A program made the translations under genes and the position numbers. Source: Deltaproteobacteria bacterium (lineage in GTDB: Bacteria; Myxococcota_A; Polyangia; Polyangiales; JADJMO01). Taken from it: a stretch of 64,000 nt of DNA. Position 1 is the stretch's first letter, and every line of letters begins with the position of its first letter. Below are positions 27,482-36,766 of the stretch, piece after piece. The notes beneath the pieces were generated by a model. It had not been told where the DNA came from. It saw only the letters and a program-made list of their open reading frames with translations, and did no database searches. The DNA lies in the NCBI GenBank assembly GCA_016182965.1, contig JACPFM010000041.1, positions 71,392 through 135,391 of the forward strand, written 5' to 3'.

Positions 27482-29639
27482 ATGCGCGCGCGAACGCAGG
27501 CAGCCGTGCTCTTCGCCGCGCTCCTGGCCGTCTCGATCGCGTTCTACGGGGTCGGGTTCGCGACCGGTCGTACGACGTTCGGGTCGCACGAATACTTCGC
27601 CTCGGACCTCTTCCACTTCCACTGGCCGCTCCGCACGATCGCGGCGCGCGCCTACAAGGCGTTCGAGCTCCCCCAGCGGACGCCGCTGTTGGGGTTCGGG
27701 TTTCCTCTCCTCGCCGAAGGCCAGACCGCCGTCCTGTACCCCCTCAACGTCCTGACGCTCGGCCTCCTCCCGACGGCGTTGGCGATCAACGGCTCGGTCC
27801 TGTTGCACCACGCGCTGGCGGGGCTCGGGACGTTCCTCCTCGCGCGGCACTACCGCCTGCGGACCGGCGCCGCCGCCCTGGGCGCCGTGCTCTTCGCCTT
27901 CTCCGGCTTCTTCATGGTGCACGCGCGGCACCTCAACATGCCGGCCGTCGCCGCGTGGCTGCCGTGGCTGGCGCTCGCCATCGAGCTCGCCTGGTCGCGC
28001 CCCTCCGCCCGCACGGTGACGGGACTCTCGGTGGTGACGGCGATGATCGTGCTCGCCGGTCATCCACAGCTCGCGCACGCCCACGCGGTCTTCGCGTTCG
28101 TCTGGGTCCTTCCGCGGCTTCGGTCGTCTCGACGACGAGGCGCCCTGGCGGTGGCGTGCGGCGCGCTCGTGGGAGCGTTGCTGGCGGCGCCGCAGCTGCT
28201 GCCGATGTTCGAGCTCAATGCCCTCGGTCCGCGCAGCGCGGGGCTCGGCGAGCGAGAGGCTGCGATCGCGGACATGCAGCTGCGGCACCTGGCCACCTTC
28301 TTCGATCCCTACTGGTTCGGCGATCCGGCGCGGGGGACGTACCCGCCCAACCTCCCGCCGCCACACTGGGAGATCGTCGCCTCGATCGGGATCCCCGGGC
28401 TGCTCCTCGCCCTGTCGTCGCTCTGGCCCGGCCGTCGTCGGTCGCGCGCGCCGATCGCCCGTCTGTGGGGCGTCGCGTCGGTCTTCCTCCTGCTGTCGCT
28501 GGGTGCGAACGGCCCGTTCGGCAACCTCGTGCAGAGCATGGTCCCCGGATCGTCGTACTTCCGCTTCTCCTCGCGATTCCTGCTCCAGGTCGCCTTCGCG
28601 CTGTCGTTGCTCGCCGCGGCGGCCGCCGATCGCTGGGCGCGCGTCGCGCCGCGTCTGCGCCTCGCGTGGGTGCTTCCGGTCGTCGCCCTCGCCGACCTCT
28701 ACCGCACGTTCGCGCACTACAACCCGCAGACCGAGATCAGCGCGTGGACGACTCCGCCGGAGACGGCCAGGGCCATCCTGAAGAACAGCGCGGGCATCGT
28801 CCCGCCGCGGCTCATCTCCATCGATCGCGAGCCGATGCTGTTCCGAGCCCTCGCGCAGCACCGGCCATGGCTCGCCGATCCGAGGCCGCTCGCCCAGGCG
28901 CGCGAGATCCTCCTCTCCAATCACCAGGCGACGTTCGGGCTCGACGCGATCCAGCCATACTCGCCGCTGACACCGCTGCGCGCGTCCCAGGTCATCGACG
29001 CGTTGGCGTTCCTGGGCCACGACGGCGTGGGGCGCCTCAGCAAACGGGGAGCGAACCTCTTCGGTGTCGAGTGGCTGGTGTCGACGGTCGACCTCGGCCC
29101 CGGCTACGGGCCACGTGTTGCAGGCAGGCGCGGTGCACCTGTACCGAAATCCGACCGTCTACCCTCGCGCGTTCGTGGCCGGCGGAGTCCGCGCCGCGCC
29201 CGGCGCGCCGCTCGAGAGCGTGGTCGCGCGCCTCGTCGATCCGCGATTCGCCGCGCGTGACGAGGTCGTCCTCGAGCGCGCCACGCCGGAGCTGGCTCCG
29301 GCACACGTCGAAGCGCAGACGCGGTTCGTGCGATACGAGAACGAGCACGTCGAGCTCGGCGTGGAGTCGGCGTCGGCGGGGTGGCTCGTGCTGACCGACA
29401 CGTTCTATCCAGGCTGGCGTGCCGACGTCGACGGCGCGCCCGCCGAGATCGTCGCGGCCGACGGCTTCGCGCGCGCGGTCCACCTCGAGCCCAGGCGGCA
29501 CCGTGTGCGCTTCCGATTCGTCTCGCGCTCGCTCCGCTTCGGGCTCGCGCTGTCGGCCGTGGGCGTGTTCGTGCTGGTCGCGATCCGGTGCTGGCGACGC
29601 CTCAGTAGTGGTAGGCGAGCGAGTACCCGGCGCACGTGA
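27482..29639 (+). pseudogene. YfhO-family membrane protein, frameshifted near the C-terminus
   Basis: From ATG 27482 about 540 residues follow in one frame: HEYFASDLFHFHWPLRTI in the first loop, then about 11 membrane helices and the segment PGSSYFRFSSRFLLQVAFAL. Near 29104-29112 the frame changes and the rest (LQAGAVHLYRNPTVYPRAFV, DTFYPGWRADVDG, final helix LALSAVGVFVLVAIRCW) continues in a second frame to 29639. The motifs 'YRNP.A.PRA' and 'D.YYPGW.A.VDG' are typical of YfhO-type proteins, which assist glycosylation of envelope polymers such as lipoteichoic acid in Gram-positives. Joined, it is about 718 residues. A one-base assembly indel would explain it. Confidence 0.78.
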
Positions 29640-30348
29640 GCGACGAACCGTCGCCACGGACCGTCATCGTGACCTTGGTGTCCTCGCTCGTCGTGCCCGT
29701 GCAGTTGATCTCGATCGCGGCCTCGGGCGCGCCGCAGCACTCCGAGCCCGTCCTCACGCCCTTCGGGCAGCTCTTGATCTCCGTCGTGCCGCTCTTGCAG
29801 ACGGCCTGGATGCAGACCCGCACCGGACCGGTCACCTTCGCGGTCGGGTTCACGGAGCAGCCGAAGACGTCGCTGCCGTCGAAGGTGAGCACGTCGACGT
29901 CGGACGACGACGAGAGCACGCCGTTCACGGTCTTGCCGCTGCCGTCGCAGTCGTCGATCGCACCGAGCTTGCGCGCCGTCGACGGCGTGTCGTTCGGCTC
30001 GGCCTCCTCGCCGGTGCACGGCGTCGGCCCGGTGTCGACGGGCGCGGTGTCGGCGCCGCTGCCGGTGTCGCCGCCGGCTCCCGTGTCATCGCCGCCGGTC
30101 GCCGTGTCGGTCGTCGAGGAGTCTTCGCCGGCAGACGCCGTGTCCTTCGCGACGCTGGTGTCCGCGACGACCCGCGAGTCCTCCTCCGTCGTGGAGGTGT
30201 CCTCCTCCGCCGACGTGTCTTCCTCGATCTCGCCGGTGTCCGCGCTCGCGTCGCGACGCCGGATGACGCCGTCGTCCTCCTCGTCGGCGCCGGTCGCGCA
30301 CGAGCTCAGGAGGGCCACCGCCAACACCGAAAACCAGCGCGCGCGCAT
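29602..30348 (-). CDS. Lipoprotein with Asp/Thr/Glu-rich linker
   Basis: 248 residues. Leader RWFSVLAVALLSSCATG has a lipobox. Residues about 25-110 are a low-complexity D/T/E/S stretch (EEDTSAEEDTSTTEED and similar), a linker type common in Myxococcota surface proteins. The globular part (about 112-248) has many Cys (GSECCGAPEA, VCIQAVCKSG) and the sequence EEAEPNDTPSTARKL, similar to the start of bacterial pre-peptidase C-terminal-like (PPC) domains. The 3' end overlaps the YfhO gene by 38 bases tail to tail. No enzyme domain. Confidence 0.75.
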   Translation of the reverse strand: MRARWFSVLAVALLSSCATGADEEDDGVIRRRDASADTGEIEEDTSAEEDTSTTEEDSRVVADTSVAKDTASAGEDSSTTDTATGGDDTGAGGDTGSGADTAPVDTGPTPCTGEEAEPNDTPSTARKLGAIDDCDGSGKTVNGVLSSSSDVDVLTFDGSDVFGCSVNPTAKVTGPVRVCIQAVCKSGTTEIKSCPKGVRTGSECCGAPEAAIEINCTGTTSEDTKVTMTVRGDGSSLTCAGYSLAYHY

Positions 30349-30494
30349 CGCCGAGATCTACAACGAAGAGCCCGGCGCGTCCCGCCCGCCCCGCCTGGGC
30401 GCAGTTCCGGACGGATGCGCGCTCGCCGGCACGGCGACCGGCGCGTCTTCGGTGAGGCGGTGACACCCTGGCGATGGGGTTCCACGGGCAGTCG

Positions 30495-30785
30495 TCAGCC
30501 GAGCATGCGGTCGTCGACGTAACACCAGCACCAGTCCTCTCCGACCTCTGCCGAGGAGATGATGGGATGTCGCGTCGCGTGGTAGTGCGCGGTCGCGTGC
30601 TTGTTCGGCGAGTTGTCGCAGCAGCCGACGTGACCGCACGTGAGGCACTCGCGGAGGTGCACCCAGCGCGAGCCCGTCTTCAAGCACTCGTCGCAGCCGC
30701 GGGCCGGTCGGTCGACATGCCGGATCGGCGCAGTCGCGACGTGCTCGCACGGCGCGGAGAGATCGACGTTCGTCGTGGCGGACAT
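30495..30785 (-). CDS. UBP-type zinc finger protein
   Basis: 96 residues consisting almost only of a zf-UBP domain: CEHV, GCDECLKTGSRWVHLRECLTCG, HVGCCDNSPNKHATAHYHAT and WCWCYVDDRML. All the Cys/His ligands of the fold are in order. In eukaryotes this domain binds ubiquitin C-termini; small stand-alone versions are common in actinobacteria and myxobacteria without a known role. Intact and short, with 145-190 bp gene-free stretches on both sides in which I see nothing. Confidence 0.88.
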   Translation of the reverse strand: MSATTNVDLSAPCEHVATAPIRHVDRPARGCDECLKTGSRWVHLRECLTCGHVGCCDNSPNKHATAHYHATRHPIISSAEVGEDWCWCYVDDRMLG

Positions 30786-30975
30786 CGCGACACCCTAAGC
30801 ACGCCTCGCCTCGTGGAAAGCACGCGCGGCGCTCGAGGTGCGCGCCGATGTCGCCGCCGAAGCCGCACGAGCGGTGGCGCTCACGGATGAGCATGAGTAA
30901 CGACAAAGCAGCAGCGGAGACAGCAGGGAATTTCGGAATGCCATCGCGGGGCCGGGCGTCCTAGGGTGTACGCGA

Positions 30976-31875
30976 ATGCCTCGCCTGCGTTCCGTCGCGA
31001 CAGCGGTCTCGGTCCTCGCGCTCACCGCGATCGGCAGCTCGGCGTGCGCGCCGACGGTGAGCGCGCCGGCGTTCGTCCCGTCGGGCGGGTCACCCATGCT
31101 GCGCGCGATCCCCGCCGTGCATGGGCTCTCGATCGGCGAGCGGCGCGCCGTGCAGGCGGTGCTCGAGGACGGGCGCGAGCGCATCGTGTCCGTCGCGATC
31201 GGCGCCAACACCAAGGTCGCCGATCCCGCGATCGCGTCGCTCGAAGACGGCGTGCTCACCGGGCTCGCGCGCGGCACGACCACGCTCCGCATCTCGTACG
31301 AGCCGGGCGGTTACGCGGTCACGGTGCCGATCGTCGTGACCGATGCGACGCCTGACGCGCTCGAGCTGAACGAGATCACGGCGCCGCGCATCGGCGAGCG
31401 CCTCGAGGTGCGCGCGACGGTGCGCTACGCCGACGGCACCGTCGGCGACGCGACGCTCGACGCCGATTGGTCGACCCCGACGGCCAATCGCTTGTTCGTG
31501 CCGAACACGCCCGAGACGCGCGGCGCCGTCGTCGCGGTGATGCCGAAGCAGGCGACGCTCGTCGCCCGACTCGGCGACCTCGAGGCGCGGACCGAGATCG
31601 TCCCCGCGTTCGGCGAGCCGAGCGGGATCCATGTCCGCCTCGCGTGGTCGCACGGCGAGTTCCGCCGGTTCGGCGCCTTCGCGCACTGGTCGGACGGCGA
31701 GGTGCGCGAGGTCAGCGCCGGCTGCCTGTGGCGGGTCCCCGGCACCTTGGCGTTCCGCGGTCTCGAGCGTCCGCAGCACGGCCCCTGGGTCGCGGTGTCC
31801 GACCTCGCCTGGGATCGAATCGCGACGTGCGAGCTCGGCACCTCCAAGACGAGCGGCGCGCTGTTCGGACCGTGA
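30976..31875 (+). CDS. Lipoprotein with BIG2-like Ig repeats
   Basis: 299 residues. Leader RSVATAVSVLALTAIGSSAC carries a lipobox. The mature part shows three Ig-like (BIG2-type) segments: AVQAVLEDGRERIVSVAIG with DGVLTGLARGTTTLRISY, then GERLEVRATVRYADGT, then RRFGAFAHWSDGEVREVSAG. These folds serve in adhesion or surface assembly. No enzyme motif. It stands alone with about 150-190 bp of empty sequence on each side. Confidence 0.75.
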   Translation: MPRLRSVATAVSVLALTAIGSSACAPTVSAPAFVPSGGSPMLRAIPAVHGLSIGERRAVQAVLEDGRERIVSVAIGANTKVADPAIASLEDGVLTGLARGTTTLRISYEPGGYAVTVPIVVTDATPDALELNEITAPRIGERLEVRATVRYADGTVGDATLDADWSTPTANRLFVPNTPETRGAVVAVMPKQATLVARLGDLEARTEIVPAFGEPSGIHVRLAWSHGEFRRFGAFAHWSDGEVREVSAGCLWRVPGTLAFRGLERPQHGPWVAVSDLAWDRIATCELGTSKTSGALFGP

Positions 31876-32026
31876 CCACCGGTCCCGGCTTCATCCCGCA
31901 GTCGCCGTCCGCGCGCTCGTCGCTCGCTCGGGTCGAGAGGCGGCCCGCCTCGAGGATGCGCGTCACGATTCGATCACCGTCGACATCGCGTGCGGGCTCC
32001 CGAGACGGCGCGTGGTAGGGTGCGCG

Positions 32027-32395
32027 ATGGCCAGCGAAACCTGCGGAGTCTGCATGGGGGACGGGCGCATCTCGAATGCGTTCGGCGGCAACCTCACCAC
32101 CTGCCCGAGCTGTCACGGCACGGGTCGTCGTTCGGAAGAGGGCGGCTACCGCGACGTCACCAAGACCAAGCCTTCGCATCACCAGAAGCCGGCGACCGCC
32201 GCGGTGAAGCAGACGTGGCCGACCACGGCCGAGGGCGCGATCCTCGCCGCCGAGGTGCGCGACAGCGGCCTCGTCTCGGCCGACGCCAAGACGCGTCTGA
32301 TCCAGGAGATCATGGATCACGAGGCGAGCCACGGACGATGCACGACGACCTTCCTCAAGAAGGTCCGCAAGCAGGTCCGCGCCCGCCCGGCGTGA
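32027..32395 (+). CDS. Small protein with DnaJ-type zinc finger motifs
   Basis: 122 residues. Two CxxCxGxG-like motifs, CGVCMGDGRISN and CPSCHGTGRR, form one DnaJ-type zinc site at the N-terminus. The rest is a helical domain (TAEGAILAAEVRDSGLVSAD, HGRCTTTFLKKVRKQV). No J-domain is present, so it is not a DnaJ co-chaperone even though such proteins are often named so. It is convergent with xthA (28 bases between stops). Confidence 0.78.
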   Translation: MASETCGVCMGDGRISNAFGGNLTTCPSCHGTGRRSEEGGYRDVTKTKPSHHQKPATAAVKQTWPTTAEGAILAAEVRDSGLVSADAKTRLIQEIMDHEASHGRCTTTFLKKVRKQVRARPA

Positions 32396-32423
32396 GAGGC
32401 AAGCGCGACGCCGGGCGGCGCGG

Positions 32424-33308
32424 CTACTTGCGAGCCTTGGCGCGGCGCTCGCCGATGCGTTGGTCGGCCGAGCTCCACCCTGGGTCGAGCGCCTTGCCCG
32501 GAGCGTCGAGATCGAGCAGCACCGGCGCGTGGTCCGACGGGACCGGCTTTCCCTTGCGCGCCTCGCGGTCGATCTCGCTCCACACCACGCGCTCGCCCAG
32601 GCGCGCGGTCACGAGCAGGTGATCGATGCGCATGCCGTAGTTCTTGTGGAACAGCCCGGCGCGGTAGTCCCACCAGCTGTAGCGCTCCTTCTCGGTGTGG
32701 CGCAGGCGGTAGGCATCGACGAGCCCCCAGGCGATCAAGCGCTCGAACGCCGCGCGCTCCTTCGGCGACACGTGCGTGCCGCCGTGGCAGGCGGCGGGAT
32801 CCCACACGTCGGCGTCGGCGGGCGCGACGTTGTAGTCGCCGCCGATGAGCAGCGCGTCGCTCGGCGAGTGCTCGCGCGCGAGCCAGGCGGCGAGGCGATC
32901 GAACCACACGAGCTTCGCGTCGTAGAACGGCGAGCCGAGCTTGCGGCCGTTCGGCGCGTAGATCGACACGACGCGCACGTCACCGCACGTCGCAGCGATC
33001 ATGCGCGCCTCGGCGAAGGGCTCGTCGTCCGGAGCCTCGGTGCGCGCGACGGCGAGCGGCTGGCCGAAGTTGGTGACGACGTCGGCGAGACCGACGCGGC
33101 TCGCGATCGCGACGCCGTTGCGACCGCTCTTCTCGCCGTGGTGGCAGACCGCGTAGCCGAGCTTCTCGAGGGCCTCGCGAGGGACGTTGTCGTCGCTGAC
33201 CTTGGTCTCCTGGAGGAGGACGACGTCGGGCTCGGCGCGCGCGATCCACCACTCGAGCTTCTCGAGGCGCGCCTTGAGCGAGTTCACGTTCCAGGTGGCG
33301 ATGCGCAT
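32424..33308 (-). CDS. xthA: Exodeoxyribonuclease III (AP endonuclease)
   Basis: 294 residues of the exo-endo-phosphatase fold. MRIATWNVNSLKARL (Asn7), LLQETKV (metal Glu34), YAPNGRKLG, GGDYNVAP (Asp/Asn pair), MRIDHLLV and VPSDHAPVLLDL (catalytic Asp-His) are all in place. It incises DNA at abasic sites and removes 3' blocks in base-excision repair. The C-terminus has a short basic extension (RIGERRAKARK). The start ATG 33308 is the family start. The next gene upstream is a lipoprotein gene on the same strand, 23 bases away. Confidence 0.96.
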   Translation of the reverse strand: MRIATWNVNSLKARLEKLEWWIARAEPDVVLLQETKVSDDNVPREALEKLGYAVCHHGEKSGRNGVAIASRVGLADVVTNFGQPLAVARTEAPDDEPFAEARMIAATCGDVRVVSIYAPNGRKLGSPFYDAKLVWFDRLAAWLAREHSPSDALLIGGDYNVAPADADVWDPAACHGGTHVSPKERAAFERLIAWGLVDAYRLRHTEKERYSWWDYRAGLFHKNYGMRIDHLLVTARLGERVVWSEIDREARKGKPVPSDHAPVLLDLDAPGKALDPGWSSADQRIGERRAKARK

Positions 33309-33331
33309 GGCCGTTCGGCGTGCAGCACGGC

Positions 33332-34309
33332 TCACTTCGGCAGGATGCGCGCGTCGGCGCAGCCCCAGGACTCGACCTCGATGGTCCAGTCCCACTTGCC
33401 GTTGAGGCCACCGCCCTCGCCCGTCTGCCGGATGCGCCAGATGCGGCCGTTGGTCATGTCGAGCAGCGCGCCCGCGTCGATCGTCTGCTGCACGTTGAGG
33501 CGGAGCGTGTCGCCGCCGCTCGAGCCGATCGCGGCCTCGACGACGCCGGCGGCCACGCCTCCGAGCCCGAACGCCCAACCCCAGGGACCGGCGACGCCGC
33601 CCGCCGCGATCGCCCCGTCCTTGATGCTGCCGAACACCTTGATATACGAGGAGACGTCGTTGTTGCGGAAGCAGCGGTAGGTGACCGTCAGGTTGTTGAT
33701 CGTCGTGCGCAGCTCCTTCTGACCCCAGAAGAGCGCGACGTTCGGATCGAAGACCAGCGGCGGGTTGCCGTCCTTGAGGTCCTTCTGCAGCGGGGTGACC
33801 GCGACCTCGGAGGTGGCGCCGTCGCTCGCGTTCACGATGCAGTACATGTCGAGCGAGCCGGGCCAGACGCCGATCTTGTCGATCTTGATCTGACGGATGC
33901 GGATGCGCAGGCGCGGATCGAGGCAGGTCGTCTTCGAGGCCTCGACGCCCATGCCGACGCCGCACGTGTAGAGCGACTTGCCGTCGTTGTTGAACGAGGC
34001 GAGCTCGCTCGACGAGGTCGGCACCGCCACCGCGCCGGTGCACGACGGCGCGAGATCGCACTTCGGGCACTTGTCGCAGTCGCGCGGGCAGGTCTCGCAG
34101 GTCTCGGTGCCGTTGCACACGAGATCGCCGCACTTCGGCGGCACGTCGGGGACGTCGTCGCTGACGTCCATCGTCGGCGTGGAGTCCTCGCACCCGCCGT
34201 CGCACGTCGGCTCCGGCGTGGTCGGATCCGTTTCGCCGGTCGCGCCGGCGCACGCGACCAACGAGCTCATCACCCCGATCGCGAGCCACGCCCGAACCCG
34301 ATCGCTCAT
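33332..34309 (-). CDS. Secreted Cys-rich lipoprotein
   Basis: 325 residues from ATG 34309, set by GGAGG 7 bases upstream. Leader RAWLAIGVMSSLVACAG has a lipobox (LVAC). A Thr/Pro/Asp-rich linker is followed by a Cys cluster (CGDLVCNGTETCETCPRDC) and a beta-rich domain, with a Gly-rich hydrophobic segment (GGVAGPWGWAFGLGGVAAG) near 255-275. The Cys cluster resembles small disulfide repeats of Myxococcota surface proteins. No function recognised. Confidence 0.75.
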   Translation of the reverse strand: MSDRVRAWLAIGVMSSLVACAGATGETDPTTPEPTCDGGCEDSTPTMDVSDDVPDVPPKCGDLVCNGTETCETCPRDCDKCPKCDLAPSCTGAVAVPTSSSELASFNNDGKSLYTCGVGMGVEASKTTCLDPRLRIRIRQIKIDKIGVWPGSLDMYCIVNASDGATSEVAVTPLQKDLKDGNPPLVFDPNVALFWGQKELRTTINNLTVTYRCFRNNDVSSYIKVFGSIKDGAIAAGGVAGPWGWAFGLGGVAAGVVEAAIGSSGGDTLRLNVQQTIDAGALLDMTNGRIWRIRQTGEGGGLNGKWDWTIEVESWGCADARILPK

Positions 34310-34514
34310 CGCCGACCTCCGAAGGATGAGCCTATCGCGACGCGTCATGGAGACGCAAGACTGGTATGACCACTTCGCCTTCTTCTCGAAGGTTCGACGA
34401 CGAGACTCCCCGACCGCGTCTGCTTCGCGCCGCCGCAGCGAATGCGCGCCGGGGAGCCACGCCGGATCGCGGCCGGATCGCGGCAGGATCGCGGGCGGCC
34501 GCGCGGCACTCGCG

Positions 34515-35012
34515 ATGCACGGTCGTTCGCCCGTGCTGCACCTCGAATCCCCCAAGGGCCTCTCGCCGACCGGCGTCGGACCGCTGCTGTTCGGCGGTCA
34601 GCTCATCGTCGTCGGCCTCGCGTTGCTCGCGGTGCCCGACCTGCACCCGCCGCCCACGGCCGTGCGCCTCGTCGGCGTCGCGTGGCTCGCCGCGGGCGTC
34701 GTGCTGTGGGCGACGGCGCTGCGCATCTTCCTGAAGGAGTTTCCGCACGGCACCTTGATCGTCGAGGGACCGTATCGCTTCAGTCGCAACCCAATGTACT
34801 CGAGCGACGCGAGCCTCATCGTCTTCGTGGTGCCGGCCCTCGCGCTGATCACCGGCGCGTGGACGCTCCTCGTCGCCGCGGCGGGCGGCGCCGCGCTCGC
34901 CTACCCTCTCGTCCTCAGCGAGGAGCGTGATCTCGAGCGCACCTTCGGCGACGAGTGGCGGCAGTACCGCGCGCGCACGAGCTGGCTCGTCCCGTGGCTC
35001 CCCAAGCAGTGA
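34515..35012 (+). CDS. Membrane methyltransferase of the isoprenylcysteine/phospholipid methyltransferase type
   Basis: 165 residues with four hydrophobic helices. The C-terminal part carries the ICMT/PEMT signature: TLIVEGPYRFSRNPMYSSD followed by LSEERDLERTFGDEWRQYRAR, where R-x-P-x-Y and E-E-x-x-L bind S-adenosylmethionine. These membrane enzymes methylate lipids, isoprenoid-linked Cys or small amines; the substrate is unknown. ATG 34515 is used, as the upstream part of the frame is not protein-like. Confidence 0.85.
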   Translation: MHGRSPVLHLESPKGLSPTGVGPLLFGGQLIVVGLALLAVPDLHPPPTAVRLVGVAWLAAGVVLWATALRIFLKEFPHGTLIVEGPYRFSRNPMYSSDASLIVFVVPALALITGAWTLLVAAAGGAALAYPLVLSEERDLERTFGDEWRQYRARTSWLVPWLPKQ

Positions 35013-35237
35013 CGAGCGGCGACGCGTGAGCGGCACATGGTTCGCGCAGGGTATCGGAACGCATGCGAACGACGTTCGCGCTCCGCGTGCCCCGCTCGTG
35101 CTTCGGCGCAAAGAACGCGCGTTTTGCCGGTGACCGAAATCACCGGTGAGCTCCCGCACGCAAGCCGCTGCGAGCGCGGCGCGGTACGGATCCTTCATAC
35201 GTTCTCATCAGGGAACGCCTCCCAAAGGAGGAGCGTC

Positions 35238-35540
35238 ATGAAGAAGCTCGTGCTCGTGCCGGTCGTCGTGCTCATCGCGGGCGCCGCGTTCGCGGACAAC
35301 AAGCCCGTCGCAGGCACCGACGGCACCGCCACCGCGTGGGAGAGCGGCAAGGCCATTCTGGTCGTGCCGTGCGACAAGAACGAGGAAGGCAACTGGGACT
35401 ACCCGACCTGTGTGCGCTCTTTGCGCGAGAAAGTCCCGACCATCCTCTGCAAGCGCGGACCTGGCACGTACAAGTGGTCGTTCCAGGTGGGCTCCGAGAA
35501 GTCGAAGCTCGATCAGGCGACCAACTGCAAGGCCGGTTGA
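35238..35540 (+). CDS. Small secreted protein
   Basis: 100 residues. Signal peptide MKKLVLVPVVVLIAGAAFA ends AFA. The mature 80 residues include three Cys (VVPCDKNEE, YPTCVRSL, ILCKRGPG) plus a fourth near the end (ATNCKAG), which probably form two disulfides. The AAAGGAGG ribosome site before the ATG is the best in the area. Followed after 19 bases by the DUF962 gene. Family unknown. Confidence 0.75.
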   Translation: MKKLVLVPVVVLIAGAAFADNKPVAGTDGTATAWESGKAILVVPCDKNEEGNWDYPTCVRSLREKVPTILCKRGPGTYKWSFQVGSEKSKLDQATNCKAG

Positions 35541-35559
35541 TGCGCGCTATCCTGCGCGC

Positions 35560-35961
35560 ATGAGCCCGCAGCCCGACGAGAGCCAGCGCATCGACAGCTT
35601 CGAGGAGTTCTGGCCCCACTACGTCCGGGCGCACTCGAGCAAGGGGTCCCGCCGCCTCCACTTCATCGGCACGAGCGCCGCGATGGCGCTCGTCGCCGGA
35701 GGCGTGCTCACGCGGCGCCTGTGGCCGGTGCTCCTCGCGCCCGTCGTCGGCTACGGGTGCGCCTGGATCGGCCACTTCTTCGTCGAGGGCAACGTGCCGG
35801 CGACGTTCGGCCACCCGCTGTGGTCGCTGAAGGGCGACTTGGTCATGTGGAAGAAGATCCTCGACGGCACCATGGACGCCGAGGTCGAGCGGCATCGCAC
35901 GGCGGCCGAGCCGGGCGAGTCGCCCGAAGCGAACGTCGCCGCCGATCCGACCGTCAACTGA
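35560..35961 (+). CDS. Mpo1-like (DUF962) membrane protein
   Basis: 133 residues. DSFEEFWPHYVRAHSSKGSRRLHFIGTS carries the DUF962/Mpo1 signature (F-x-x-F-W-P-x-Y and R-x-x-H-x-x-G), followed by hydrophobic segments and the second block WIGHFFVEGNVPATFGHPLW. Yeast Mpo1 is an Fe2+-dependent dioxygenase acting on 2-hydroxy fatty acids; the His residues needed are present here. First gene of a tight run with the SAM hydroxide adenosyltransferase (3-base gap). Confidence 0.85.
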   Translation: MSPQPDESQRIDSFEEFWPHYVRAHSSKGSRRLHFIGTSAAMALVAGGVLTRRLWPVLLAPVVGYGCAWIGHFFVEGNVPATFGHPLWSLKGDLVMWKKILDGTMDAEVERHRTAAEPGESPEANVAADPTVN

Positions 35962-35964
35962 GAC

Positions 35965-36765
35965 GTGCCGCGTCCGATCTGCCTGCTGACGGACTTCGGG
36001 CACCGCGATCCGTTCGTCGGCGTGATGAAGTGCGTGATCGCGGCGATCGCGCCGTCCGCGCGCGTCATCGACCTGGTCCACGATCTGCCGCCGCACGACG
36101 TGCGCGCCGGCGCGTTCGCGCTGAAGAGCGCGCTGCGTTGGCTGCCGCCGCGCGCGATCGTCGTCGGCGTGGTCGATCCCGGCGTGGGCACCGCGCGGCG
36201 ACCGATCGCCATCGACACCGCCCGCGCGACGTTCGTCGGACCGGACAACGGGCTCTTCACCCACGCGCTCGAGGAAGGGGCCGAGGTCCGCCTGCTGCGC
36301 GATCGGCGCTTCTTCCTCGAGGAGGTGTCGAGCACGTTCCACGGGCGCGACGTGTTCGCGCCCGTCGCCGCGCACCTCGCCCGCGGCGTGGCCGTGGCGC
36401 GCCTTGGGCCGCGCGTGCCCGATCCGGTGCGGCTGCCGTTGTCGGAGCCGCGCCGCGACGCACGCGGCGTGCACGGTGAGATCGTGACCATCGATCGCTA
36501 CGGCAACGCAATCACCAACGTCCCCAACGAGTGGGTCGCTCCCGCCGCGAAGGTCCGGGTGCGGCGCCGATCGATGACGACGGCGGCAGCCTACGGCGCG
36601 GTGCCCGCGGGCGCGCCGGTCGCCGTCCCGAGCAGCGGCGGCACGCTCGAGATCGCGATCCACGGCGGCGACGCGCGCGAGGAGCTCGGGCTGTCGGTGG
36701 GTGACGCGGTCGTCGTCGTGCAGTCGTCCGTCCGTCGTCCGTCGTCCACGCGGGGGTGGAGGTAA
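35965..36765 (+). CDS. S-adenosyl-L-methionine hydroxide adenosyltransferase (DUF62 family)
   Basis: 266 residues from a GTG. LLTDFGHRDPFVGVMK, VVGVVDPGVGTARRPI, FVGPDNGLFTHAL, STFHGRDVFAPVAAHLA and DRYGNAITNVPN are the ordered blocks of the family. Most members hydrolyse SAM to adenosine and methionine; the halogenases fluorinase and chlorinase are relatives, but the typical D-x-x-x-x-R-H hydrolase set is expected here. The last 15 residues come from a CGTCC-type repeat and replace the normal C-terminus. Only one base separates it from the next gene. Confidence 0.92.
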   Translation: MPRPICLLTDFGHRDPFVGVMKCVIAAIAPSARVIDLVHDLPPHDVRAGAFALKSALRWLPPRAIVVGVVDPGVGTARRPIAIDTARATFVGPDNGLFTHALEEGAEVRLLRDRRFFLEEVSSTFHGRDVFAPVAAHLARGVAVARLGPRVPDPVRLPLSEPRRDARGVHGEIVTIDRYGNAITNVPNEWVAPAAKVRVRRRSMTTAAAYGAVPAGAPVAVPSSGGTLEIAIHGGDAREELGLSVGDAVVVVQSSVRRPSSTRGWR

Positions 36766-36766
36766 G

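Noticed and set aside
32027..32395. DnaJ co-chaperone
   Set aside because: Only a DnaJ-type zinc finger is present; the J-domain with HPD is absent.
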